A stretch of DNA of 64,000 bases from Lingula anatina (lineage: Eukaryota > Brachiopoda > Lingulata > Lingulida > Lingulidae). This document shows, in pieces, positions 1 to 13,300 of the stretch. Positions within the stretch are counted from its first letter, which is position 1. Every line of letters begins with the position of its first letter. Under the pieces are notes generated by a model. That model saw nothing but the letters and a program-made list of their open reading frames with translations. It made no database searches and had not been told where the DNA came from. The position numbers and the translations under genes are program-made. The stretch spans positions 418,233 to 482,232 of the forward strand of contig NW_019775791.1 of the NCBI RefSeq assembly GCF_001039355.2, written 5' to 3'.

Positions 1-3000
1 GTCCCTTTGATGGCTGGGACCCCATGGAAGAAGATTATCAAGACCCCAGTTTTAACAGTTATGATACAGGACCTGGTAGAAACCTGCCTCCACCCTCAAC
101 ACTGTAATTACGTCTTCTTTGATTCAGTTTTCCAAATTATAATTTTTTTCTTTGATTCTATTTTCTATGGATTCTCAATAACCATATTATTTTATTGCAA
201 GTCTTCCTCTTCATGACAATGGCAAAAACACTGGGTTTGACCTTTGTATGTTTTGTTGTGTTGTCATTAAACTGTTTAACTATATTGTGTCTCAAATACT
301 AAAACAAAAGTCCACATGTATTGATATAAGGTTCCACATTGTTTCACATTGTTTTCCAGAACAGAGCGAGATGATGGGACAGTCCAGCTGTATGTAGTGG
401 GCATACCTAATGAACTGAATGAGGTACTGGGTTTGGATAGATCAGTACTCTGTCTACATGGCACAGTTGTATGGTGGTGATATTATCACTGATACTCTGT
501 CTACATGGCACAGTTGTATGATGGTGATATTATTACTGATACTCTGTCTACATGGCACAGTTGTATGATGGTGATATTATTACTGATACTCTGTCTACAT
601 GGCACAGTTGTATGATGGTGATATTATTACTGAAATAGTTCACTCTTCATTGTTCACTTTATGAAAATGGAAAAATAGCTTTAGTGAATTGATATGTTTT
701 TGACAGATGTTAAAGGGATAATAACTCTTCGTATGAGATCTATATTTCACAATAAAAACATAGTGAATAACTCATAGAAATATAATATATTCCGTTTTAC
801 GACAAAAACAGCAGTTATAGCTATTATTCTGATATCTGAGCTTGTCTTCAGATCACGTGTCCTCCATTGATGGCTATGCTCTGTTATAATCTCTTAAGAG
901 ATTTTAATAAAAAACCAAACTTTTTAGAAAAAAACCAGGGACTAACTTTGAATGTAAAAATGGATTCATTAACCATTGGTAAGTAAATTGGGAAAATTGT
1001 TGTTTACTCCAGGAAAATTCATTTTTTGTCCAAAATGAAGAGTTATTATCCCTTTAACTATAGTATACATGTACCATTATGTGTCTTTATTCCTTTGATA
1101 ATATCTAGATATAATTCCAGGAAGGACTAAGGAATCTTTTCTCTGACGATGGACAACTGAAAGTCTTGCAAGCTAACAAAGTGAAATCTAAACAGCCTCA
1201 GAGAGGGGACACATTTGGGTAGGGTTTGATATAGAACTTTATAGATAGCTGTAGAAACCAGAACTCTATAAAAAGCTATAAAATCTGGAACTCGGTATAT
1301 AGTTGTAGAACTTGGAACTCTGTAGATAGCTGTAGAAACTGGAACCCTATAGATAACTGTAGAAACCAGAACTCTATAGAAAGCTATAGGAAGTGGAACT
1401 CTGTAGATACTTCTCGAAACTTGGAACTCTATAGATAGCACTAGAAACTGGAACTCTGTTGATGGCTATATGTTTGTTCATGAAGAACTTGTTGTATAAC
1501 ATCATGCAGAATTTAATAAGTGCTGTCTTACCTGAGGAAGTTTACTGACCCAGTGGGTGTGACAGACTGTTTTATTCTGGGAACTGAAAAAGAGATGAAA
1601 TATATATTATGATTTTAAGTAAAAATTTGGTAACATATAAGTATTTAAATAAATAATGATGGGAGTAATTGATGGATGTACTAAATCAAACATATGTAAA
1701 AACTTCTTTTTCTGACCAAGTAAATATATATGAATTATTTTTTCCCCAAGCTTTGTGAAATATGGGAGTGTGAGGGAAGCTGAGTTGGCCATAAGGAAGT
1801 TTGACCAGTTCAGAATTGGACCGTTTAGACTGAGGGTGAAAGTGGCGCTTTCAGATGAAAAGAGGGCTGCAAGAAGAAAGGAAAAAGAGGTAAATATACA
1901 TCTGGCAAAGTGGGGTTGTTACAGGTGTGCTGATAATTCCTCTTCCCCACCCCCACCCCACCAACCCCCAGCCATTATCCCTCTCCCCCACCTCCACCCC
2001 ACCAACCCCACCCCACCAACCCCCAGCCATTATCCCTCTCCCCCACCCCCACCCCACCCCACCAACCCCCAGCCATTATCCCTCTCCCCCACCCCCACCC
2101 CCCCACCAACCCCCAGCCATTATCNNNNNNNNNNNNNNNNNNNNNNNNNNNNNNNNNNNNNNNNNNNNNNNNNNNNNNNNNNNNNNNNNNNNNNNNNNNN
2201 NNNNNNNNNNNNNNNNNNNNNNNNNNNNNNNNNNNNNNNNNNNNNNNNNNNNNNNNNNNNNNNNNNNNNNNNNNNNNNNNNNNNNNNNNNNNNNNNNNNN
2301 NNNNNNNNNNNNNNNNNNNNNNNNNNNNNNNNNNNNNNNNNNNNNNNNNNNGCCCCCCTCCCCCCCCCCCCCCCCCCACCCCCCCTGCCCCTATCCCCCA
2401 CCCCCACCCCCAGCCCACCAACCCCCAGCCTCAAAACAGTTTTAAAAAAATAAAGATGTTTTGTGAATAGGTGTAGTATTTGTATGCCATCTTCATTATT
2501 AATATTAATTTCTGTAGATTTTTAATGTTATTATTTTATATCTTTAGGAAGAGGAAGAGTTTTTAAAATCATTGAACTGTGCCAAAACTGACCCTGATCA
2601 AGAAAAAAGAATGGAGCATGAGGTTGAGGAAGAAATTAGAAGGATGAGGTAAACTTACTGATTTTAAAAATGGGTGAATGGAGGTCTCTTTATTAAAGTT
2701 TGTCAAATGCAATCTGTTATTGATTTTTTTGTCATCTTATGAAGAAAATAATTTCATTGAACAGTTTATTCCATTATTTTGTTTAGACTGTTTAAAACTA
2801 CTAATTAGAATACAAACTGGATTGCTTTTATATTTAAATATAATGAAATGATTGCCCCAAAACTATACTTGGTCGTGTGTTATTTCAAATTTCAGACTTC
2901 AAAACCAAAGCAAAGCTGATTTTGTCATGAATTTCACAACCAGGGAATCCCCTCTGCCATCAGCTCCCCCTGGTGGTCAGGTTGTAAACCAGGATAGGCC

Positions 3001-4313
3001 AGCACTGGGTATGTCATTTGTCCATTCAGCATCAGAGCTAAATCTCAGCACATTTGAAGAAAACTTATCTTTTTTGTTCTCCCATTGGTGGAAATGAGGG
3101 TTCTTTTATGAACAAGGAACTAATTTTGTCCATTTTTAGCCAATTTTCTGTCTTGTCTACAGATTCTGTGTCCCCTGAGACAGGACGATACACTCCTGTA
3201 GACTCTGGCTACCATAGTGGTGAGACAAGGACACAGACCAATGCCATATATCTGGGTGGGGATGGAGACCATCATAGGGAACATAGTATTGGGAATCATG
3301 CCATAGGTAACTAATGCACATAATTTACCTGTTAGGAGAGAGTTGTATGAACACCTGAAGTGTTCCAGCATATTTGATGATTGCATTTAGCCTGTCTTAG
3401 ACTGGGTTCCAATACATTGACCAATCTAACAAGATCGATTGATGAAGCCACTTAACAATAATAAATTGCCCCCTAGCAGCTTCAGTAGTCATGACAGACA
3501 TCTAAGTCGCTTTAGTGGATTGCAATTTAGCCAGAATCCCCTCAGAGATAGATCAATGCACAGATAGTATGATAGGGTCTGGGAATGGTCCTTTAGTTGA
3601 GAGTTGGGTGATATCAAGGAGTTATAACAGAAGGAGATTACACGCGTGGGGGCGGAGCCCGTATTACGGTCTCTCATTGGTCGGAATGAATAGAACCCAG
3701 AGAACAATGGATGCCTATCTCTGTTACGCTTAATTGTTGCTCTCGTTTAAATCTCGTTTGTTAGTATCTGTGCCTTCGTCTGTTGATTTTTGAGGACAGA
3801 AACAGAAACGGAGTCCCAAGTTTCTAAAAAATGAGAAAAATACAGAATTTATATGATATTACGTTGGACAAGGTTTTCAAAAAACAGGTAAGTGCTTTTA
3901 AATGCATAACTACACGAAATATGAAGATAAATTGCAACTTTTATGTCGTAGGGTCTCACNCAGCATTGGTCAAAAAGGTTGTCCCACCCCCATTTCCATG
4001 TNCTTGGTGATATTCACTTTTACTACAAATAATTTTACTTTTCAGATAAAAGTTCTCAGCCAGAGATCACATCACCCAACATGTCTGACCAATCAGCTGC
4101 TGGTAATGCAAAGAAGTGTTTGAAGTGTGGAGGACCTGGTAAGAAATGTGCACTAACTACATCTGTTTGGGGGGGTATACAGTGAGAAGTGTCTTGAATT
4201 TGGGTAATATGTACATCTTTATGTGGATGTCCATGGAGAATGGTGTATATATTTTTTTTTTTTTTAATTTATTTATTTTTTTTTTTGTGAAAGCCCATAG
4301 TAATTTTGACTGA

Positions 4314-4357
<44 letters not shown>

Positions 4358-7300
4358 CCCTTGGTCTCCAGGATTCTTGAGGTGTGGAGCATGCAAAAGC
4401 CCTTACTGTAGTCCTGCCTGCCAGAGGGAAGACTTCTCTGAGCACAAGGTTCAGTGTAAGACAATCAGGTAAGATCTTCTGACAGTAGACTGGTCTAAAT
4501 ACAAGCAGCAGTGTAAGACAATCAGGTAAGATCTTCTGGCAGCAGAAATGAGAGAAAATGTCTCTTTTTGAACCTATTCACTAGTTAACCAATGCTTAAT
4601 TGGTATGTAACCATGCAGGAGCTGCAGTGGAGGTGATTTGTGTATAGTAGAACAGCGTGGAGAAGCTATGCCAAATATGTAAACTGTTTTTGATTGATTT
4701 TAGGGAAACTGCAGAATTAGCGGCACGGTTTGAAGTTAGCGTTGATGATGAAATGCAGGTAAGATAAAAAACCTGACAAAGAAATGTCTTTGATTTTTTT
4801 TCCTAAAAGATTACAAGTCTTTTGGCAAATTTGCAATTAATTTAGAGTAGGCCTGGGGTGAAAAATATCTGGAATTTAGTTGTTTCTGTTACAAACAGAC
4901 ATTAAAGGAATCCTTTTGTGCAGCAGCCCCTGGAGAAATTGCCTTAATTTCTTATGCACACTGCCACAGTGATCAGGGGGGTTAAACTCCCAAGAAGATT
5001 TGTTAATATTTGTCTCTATCACACTCAGTGCATTGAAAATAATATTTGTACCAAGTTACTACATATATCTTTTCTGTGAGAGAGGCAAAATGTCAGGGTT
5101 TTGAATGAACTCAACATACTTTCATCTTGGTAGTCAACTTGTTGATTGCCCTGCAATCTGATATAGACAACCTAAGAAGTGTACAGACATTACTAGTAAA
5201 GGTGTTAGGGTGCATTCCCAGAGATACAGATCGATCCAGAGATTAAGATTTAGAACGACCTAACTCCTTGGGGGTTCACGCTAAATTGCAGTCAGCCAAG
5301 CGCACCATAGTTAATTATCCCCTTACAGCTTTTAGTAGGTGGGACAGACGCTTAAGCCGGCTAAGCTGACAGTAATCTAGTGAGACTCCCCACAGGGTTA
5401 GATCGATCTAAATTCTATGGGAATGGGGTCTTAGACTTGTTAAAATCTGTTAACAGTTAGTTTAGAAGGGTCATTTCCAAACTGACTCTGCTTTGTTTTC
5501 TTATCAGATGATGAGATCTGGGACTGGGTTAGCTTACTAAAGATACAGGATGAAGCCTGGACTTATACTGTCTGTTCATTATGTGATGTTTCTTAATGTG
5601 ACTCCAGTCTGTGTTTTGTTTAATTCTTACTTGTAGCTTAGGTTTTAATCTCTGTTATTTCAGATGATGATTTGGCTATTACAAATGTCAAGTTGAAATC
5701 ACCAAGGCATTCTTTCCATATGTAATTCATTCCCCCTGCACACATTATAAAGTCTTATTAGATGTAAGGCTCGCCATTGCTTCACATAAACAATTAACTT
5801 CCTGTAAACTAAGATATAGACACGTGTCTGCCAGCATCTCTACTTGACTAGGGCTTCTCTTCACACACTTGCCTGTCTTGATTTCAGTATTTAGTGGGAG
5901 AATTACCACAGGTTTCTCTTGGTGATCCTACTGCCAGGGTCAAGTCACCTCTCAAGAGTATGACTGAGAGTTCTGACACCCTTCCACAGAGAGCTGAGAG
6001 ATCTGACACCCTTTCACAGAGAGCTGAGAGGTCTGACACCCTTTCACAGAGAGCTGAGAGATCTGACCCCCCTCCAAGCACCAGGGGTGGGCCAGAGAAA
6101 TACATGAGTGCCAAAATGACCAGAGTGAGCCTCCCACTCCAGAAGAAATGCCAAGTAAGTAAGGGTTAAGTTCAGTCTTTGACCCAAGAATTTTTCTATC
6201 CTAGGTTTGGTAAAGATGGGGAATTTGATATGATACATGGTAATGCATAGGCTTACTTTACTAATCCAGCTGATAAAAGATGTTTGAAATGTGTTTATAT
6301 ATAGTGTACTGCCTTCTTTGAGACTTAGTTCTGTTCACCAATATAATTTCCAGACTTGTTAATTAATTTTAATGAAGTCTTTTGCATGTGCACTTGACTC
6401 ATTTTATGGTCTTACGTGTAATTATATAACGCAAGTGGACATGTGCATTTTAAGTAATAAAGATTAGTATGCACCATTAAATAGTGCAGCATTCCATTTA
6501 GATAAGGAATTTGTATATAAGCAGTATTATCTGGGAGTTCAGAGAGAGCAGTTTGAGAGAGAGACCACGTAGGAGAGCTAAGAAGACAGATTCGAGCCAT
6601 GGGAGATGGTTCAGAAGTTGGAGATTTCACATAGATCATGTAGTTAGCAGGCATCATCAAATAAACTGTTAAACTGGTCATTATGTGTCCTTGGGTTTTC
6701 TTTGAGCAACTTACGTAAATCTGACACGAACCATGGAATCTTTAGATTGTGTTATCTGCTAAGTAAGTCGAAAATGTATTTCGAGCCTACGCTTCAGTTA
6801 GGCATACTAGAATTAGGAGATTTCATTACATAAGTATAAAAATATCTTACAACTTGCTACACTGAGTTGTAGACCAGAGTGTCCAGGCAGATTTTTTTTA
6901 TCAGTCAAGGTTAAAATTGAAATCTTAATTTCAACTTGAAATTCAGACCTTGCCTAGGTAGATTTTAAACCTGCCTTTGGGAGATTGAGATTTCAGTATT
7001 GCTCTGTCACATTTAAAATCTGCCTGCAACATATCTAAGAAGCTCTCACCATGGAAGATGGTTATCTTATTATCATCCTTTTTGATGCTCTTTGTTTTTT
7101 AACAGGTGAAAATCATAGATCTCAGCAGTCCCTCTGACCTGTGTGTGATATTCCCAGACAGTGTTCCCCAACTTGTCAAACTAATACAGGACATGAAGGA
7201 GGCACGTCACTGCAGCATTGTGGGACACATTCACAACAAACTTGATCCACGGACTAACAGATTTGTAGGGAATCTATTAAGTGTTTATTAGGGGTTTATG

Positions 7301-10300
7301 CAACAAGCTTTCTAGTGGTTTGGCCATATTTAACAGTTAGTCTGCAGATCAATTTTGTTGTGAATACAACCATATTGCACTAATTCTATCCCTTATTTAT
7401 CAACAGTTGACATGAGTTCTTTTGTTTTCAATCAATAATTGGTATGTAGAACAATTTATTAGCCATTGTATAATAACAATTTGATGCGTGAAGTATCTTA
7501 GATATCAGTGAAATATGATGTTAAGTTTAATATGCAGTTGAGGTGAGGCTGGAGATGCTGCCTATTAATTTAATCATGTGAAGTCNTTATCAACAGTTGA
7601 CATGAGTTCTTTTGTTTTCAATCAATAATTGGTATGTAGAACAATTTATTGGCCGTTGTATAATATCAATTTGATGTATGAAGTATCTTAGATATCAGTG
7701 AAATATGATGTTAAGTTTAATATGCAGTTTAGGTGCGGCTGGAGATGCTGCCTATTGATTTAATCATGTGAAGTCTTGTGTTATCTTGTAGTATTACAGT
7801 GGTACCACTAACATTGGTCCGGGTGCCTATGTACCATCAGTGGGTGAGGTATGTGCTGTCCAGTATGCAGTGGACAGTGGTTGGTACAGGGCAATGGTGG
7901 AGGAGATCACACTAAATGGCCAGGTCAGGGTGAGATATCAAGACTATGGCAATGTGGAGGAGAGACCAGTGATGTATACCAGGAAACTGCTGCCAGAGTT
8001 CACACAGCTGCCACTACAGGTACTGTAGGAGGAGCCACTGGTGGCCCTTCATCTTCTCGTCACTTTTATTGAGATTGACATCAAAATTCAGGAATTATTC
8101 GGTTCATTGTATTAGAGTGATAGCTTCACCAGGTGAATTTGTGGTTACAGGTGTTAAATGGTGCAGTTGTTTACGATGAGAAGTTCTTATTGATTTTTGT
8201 GTCCTGTTTGCAGGGAATGCGTTGCTGTATAGCTAATGTAGCGCCAGTCCAAGGAAGTGACTGGAGTGACCATGTGACCAGTGAGCTGAAAACAGTTGTA
8301 GACAGTCTGGGAGGGAAGTTTGACGTCGTTTGTGAACAAGTTGTTAATGGAATAAGTCATATACAGCTGCTGACAGAGGAAGGAGGTGAGGGGGTTTGGT
8401 GGGCACAGGAGTTGAGAATCTCTACTGAAACTTACGTGATTTATTTTCTTGATTTAACTGATTTTGTCCTTTGCTATGAAACCATTTGATTTTACTTTCC
8501 TTGATTACTGTAAAGACAGCAGGAGACTTAAATGGCTCCTGACAAATTTCAACTGCAATTCAGCATTTCTAGTTGCTTTCAAAACATGTTTATTGACATG
8601 AAGTTAACTTTAAGTCCTCTTGGAATTTGCTCTGGTAAATGTAATCATGACATTTTGTTCTTTATTGATGAAGTACGGCAGTGAGTATATTTGCTCGCAA
8701 ACGTAGTCTAACAGACAGGACCTTGCATTAAAAACTGTTAATATTGCTCATTGTACATAGGAAATGTTGGAGAGGCCTTGATCTACCAGAATATGGCAAG
8801 ACAGTCTTCAGAGGAAGTGTTGTATGATGCTGCCCTGGCAACTTCCTCAGCAGAGACTGAACAGAATATGGCAAGGCAGTCTTCAGAGGAAGTGTATGCT
8901 GCTACCATGGCAACTTCCTCAGTAGAGACTGAACAAAATATGGCAAGGCAGTCTCCAGAAGTGCCGTATGCTGCCCAGAAGACAACCCTCTCTGTGGAAT
9001 CTGAACAGTGGGGACAGTCACCAAACAGGTAACCCTGACAGTACATGTATCTGCTTTATTGATATAAACTGCTCAGGAGGAATACTTCCATGGAGGAGAA
9101 TATACCAGCTGTTACAAGGAAAGTGGAATGAAAATTTTACTTGTAAATACCTGAGTAAAATGTGTTTCATTAGAAACAGGTAGGATAGTGATAGTTTATT
9201 TATCTGTTTAACATGTTAAGAAAAGGTAATGGACAGAATGTCATGGAAATCTTTCATTTCAGTTCTACCTCGCTGGACACTATATATCTAAGTCTCCTGC
9301 AGTCTGCGCTGTCCATGCTGAAAATAAACGAGACATTTGATGCAGCAGTATTCCACATAGAGACGTCTGAAGTGTTCTATATTCACCATATTGATGAAAC
9401 CTTTGTGGCATTGAGTCTAGCCATGAATGAAAAATACAACACCATGTCTACACAGCAGACTTACAGGTAACTTGTGTTGTTAATAGTCCTATGTTAAAGC
9501 TGTTTAATTTTAAACTGTTCCACTTGATTTCCTCTGGTTAAGTTTTGCCAAGAAACAATTCTCTTGTCATGGAGCTATTGATTAAGTATTACAGATAAAT
9601 TTTGTTTTCAATAATTTGTCCTGTGGCATCTTCAATTAAAATAAGTGAGCTCAGGATGATTTGATAGAAGTAACAGTTTGGTGATATATCCCCACAATTT
9701 CTTCATCTACTTGTATCTGCAGGTTCAAGTCTGGTGATGTGGTGGCAGCTCAGTGGCAGGGGGCCTGGTACAGAGCTCTGGTGCTGGCAGATATGGCATC
9801 CACGTCTAAGGTGTTCTACTTGGATTACGGGAACACAGAGGAGGTCAGCAATACTGCCATACGCCCCTTGCTGGAGGAGTTTGCTGACCACCCACCTAAG
9901 GCTATCAGGTGCAGCCTGGCAGGGGTGAAGATTTGGGCAGAAAACCCTGAGGTGCCCCACGCAGTCCAACAGGTGCTCCAGGAGAAGCTGGTAGAGAAAG
10001 TAGTCAAGGTTAACATGGTGTCCACTGATGATAACAGAGCTTTGGTTAAACTGACACTTGATGATGGAACAGACGTTGGACGTTTTCTGGTGGACAGTGG
10101 ATTTGCTACATGTACTGACACCAACCAAGTCACAGAACAAAGTGAGGAGTCTAATATGCCGCCATTGGTGACTGCCCAAACAAAAGAGAGCCCGAAATCA
10201 GCTACGTCCCCCACACTGCCAGTAGTGAGGAGAGGAGCCAGATCTCCACTTTCCTGTATCACTAGTGAACTGTCTCTACCACCTGTGTCAAAGTCTCCAC

Positions 10301-13300
10301 CCTGTGTGTCAGGAGCAAGATCACCTCTGTCTGTGTCAAAATCTCCACCCTGTGTGTCAGGAGCTAGATCACCTCTGTATGAAGACCGTAGTCCAAATTC
10401 TTCGTCTAATGTGCTCAGAGCTAGAACTCCTCCATCCCCAAGACCTGCTGTTACTGGGGCCAGAGCACCGGCATTTCCCAGAGACACTCAAAGAAAGAGA
10501 AGCTCAAATGTCAGAGATGCCCCATCAAGACCAAGGTGTCTGACCCATGTGGACCTCCCAAAGTTGGAGCTGCCAGAAGACGGGGAGTTCCCACTGCTGT
10601 TAGTGCATTGCGTCAGTCCCTGGGAGTTCTTCATCTGTCTGCCTGATCTCATTGAGAAAGTGGCTGAGTTAGAGGAAGGCTCCAGACGCATGCTCTCACA
10701 GATCACCATCCTCATCGTCTTGAGGTTGGCGAGGTGGTCCTGGCGCAGTTCACTGATGGTGTCTGGTACAGAGCCATGGTACAGGCAGACCAGGGTCCTC
10801 AGATAGGGTATCAGGTCTACTTCTGTGACTATGGCAACACGGAATATGTTCAAACAGCTAACATCAGGAAAATTCTGGAGCCAGAGTTAGTGACAGGGTA
10901 TCCCCGCCAGGCCTATCAGTGTAAGCTGGCCGGGGTGAGAGAGGTGAATAAAGAGAGCAGTGTAAAGGCTGCTGAGGAAATGAAGACAATACACCCTGGG
11001 TCAGTACTGGTCAGAGTTGTCAGGAAGGAAGGAGAGGTATACTCTGTGAATTTGACTACACCAGACGGTGACTCCATGGCCCACTATCTCACAGGTCAAG
11101 GACTTGTGGCAGGTACTGAAATATCTGGAAGTTTTTTCTAACCTTTTATCTTTCTAGGATGTTATCAGTTTAAAATTTTAACACAGCCAATGGACATTTG
11201 ATACTTGCTGCAGTACAAAGACAAAAGATTTTACACCGTTATTATCAGATGTAATGATTTTAATGCAAAAGCAGACTAAACTTGAATGTTCTTAAAATTG
11301 GTAAAGCTTGTTTTAATAAGACTCAAACCATTCCAGTGTCGGACCTGGTCCCTCACCCAGACAGTGCCTTCCAGCCAATCCAACCAGCTGTGTGTACAGC
11401 ACTGACAGCACCTGAACCTAGAGTTATGACATACGACGTGACCAAAGCTTCACTGGATTCTTCTGTTACCATGGTGATAGTTTGTAACCCAGACTCCTCA
11501 CCAAAGCTGTTTTATTGTTGGAATATGTCCAAACAACAAGGTATATAATGGTTTCCATCTGAATTAAGATGATTTCAGTTGAGAAGTATTTATTCATTGG
11601 AATACTTCAACACAGTTATGATCAGCCTAATTAGAAGACTTTTGAATAGAGATTTTATTCAAATCTCACTTCTATTTTACTAGCTTTTGGCTGTGGCTTG
11701 GTATGTGCCTGTATATTAGGCTTTTCTTTAATCTTTCTAAGCATGATATTATGTTCCCTCTGTCTAGATATATTAGTATGTGCCTGTATATTAGGCTTCC
11801 GTTTAATCTTTCTAAGCATGATATTATGTTCCCTCTGTCTAGATATATTAGTATGTGCCTGTATATTAGGCTTCCGTTTAATCTTTCTAAGCATGATATT
11901 ATGTTCCCTCTGTCTAGATATATTAGTATGTGCCTGTATATTAGGCTTCCCTTTAATCTTTCTAAGCATGATATTATGTTCCCTCTGTCTAGATATATTA
12001 GTATGTGCCTGTATATATTAGGCTTTTCTTTAATCTTTCTAAGCATGATATTATGTTCCCTCTGTCTAGATATATTAGTATGTGCCTGTATATATTAGGA
12101 TTCCATTTAATCTTTCTAAGCATGATATTATGTTCCCTCTGTCTAGAAATGCAAGAAGTTGTGACATTGAAGGACAGACTTGGTGAGGTCTATGAACATG
12201 TTCACCCGGACCCTGCCTTCAGACCCCTGGTAGAAGAAATGTGTGTTACCTTTGCTGAAGGTGGGTGTGGCAAAGTGATATTCCATTGATCATCAGAAAT
12301 ACTTGTTTTCAAGTGTACTTATCATTTAAGCAAGTATCGTTTCCTCACTGGGACTCAATTGATGTGTAGATTATACTTCTTAGTGAAGATTATAATTTCC
12401 TGGTTCCAGGAGAAGATGGTGGGTGGTCTAGAGCAGCAGTCCAAGCAATACTGCCAAACAACAAGTACAAGATATTTTATGTGGACTTTGGACAAGAGGA
12501 TGTGATCCCAGGAGATAAACTGTACCGTATAGAACCTCAGTTCACCACACTACCTCTCCAAGCTATTAAGTGTGCTCTGTCATGTTGTAAGTGTAAACTG
12601 TACCATATATAGAGTCTCACTTCAAACTTTTTTTATATACAGACACTGGCAATGTGTTCTGGTCATGCTGTAGAAAGTAAAAGGTTGTTGTTTTAGATTT
12701 TTAAACTTTTTTGTTTAGGTACACGCACTTGAGCTGTACCTAAACAAAGCTTTCAATTACTACTGTTACCTTTCTCAAATTGAAAAGTTTAAACGTCTAA
12801 AACAGCCAAAAGACTACACAGATGAATTTCCATCAAATGAAGTGTTCTTGTTTTGAATTGCTGTGCCTAGAATGGAATTGTTTCATTAATGTTGACCGTA
12901 TTATTGAAGTTATAAAAATGAAATTATTGATTTACAGGCTTCCACTCTGAAAGTCAGACTTTCCCTCCACAAGCTGTTGATAAGTTCAAGGACTTGGTTC
13001 AGGGGACATTACTGCAAGCCAAGCTGATAGGCACCAAGAATATGACTCATTATGTAGAGCTCTGTGACCCCAAAACAAAGGTAGGTTGCCATTATTATGA
13101 TGGATTGTTTTCTTTTATTACATAGATTGGGCTTTATATTTATACTTATTGTAACAATGTGATATTGCTATATAAGTTTATTCTCTTGATTTTTTATTAG
13201 AAAAACATTGGGTCAGAACTTGTCAAGATAGCTACTGATTCCATCACACAAAGACCAGATAACAGGGGTGCTTTAAGCCAACAACCAACATACAAAGCCA

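Larger units (their letters stand above)
360..1889 (+). other. RRM-encoding exons of the TDRD1-like gene
   Basis: Three consecutive exons (360-423, 1121-1218, 1751-1889) join in frame (phases 0 and 2) to give an RNA-recognition-motif fold. The first carries the hydrophobic first strand QLYVVGIPNELNE, the second a helix (EGLRNLFSDDGQLK), and the third an RNP1-like strand (GFVKYGSVREAELAIRKF) and the terminal strand. The RNP1 segment keeps G-F-V-K-Y. A highly charged stretch (SDEKRAARRKEKE) follows and continues into exon 5. Vertebrate TDRD1 is not known to carry an RRM. Confidence 0.75.

Noticed and set aside
1127-1441. A minus-strand frame with repeated YRVP motifs
   Set aside because: It is the translation of the degenerate tandem repeat in TDRD1 intron 3 and overlaps coding exon 3 on the other strand.
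1927-2445. Long proline/histidine-rich frames across the C-rich tract and N gap
   Set aside because: They arise from low-complexity C-rich repeats and undetermined bases, lie in an intron, and occur in several frames on both strands.
9825-10487. A long minus-strand frame opposite TDRD1 exon 17
   Set aside because: It is a shadow of the coding strand; the plus frame has clear Tudor motifs and splice phases that fit its neighbours.
11655-12098. Repetitive membrane-protein-like frames on both strands (for example ILCSLCLDILVCACILGF repeats)
   Set aside because: The 75-bp unit is a multiple of three and lacks stops in several frames, so these are by-products of an intronic minisatellite.
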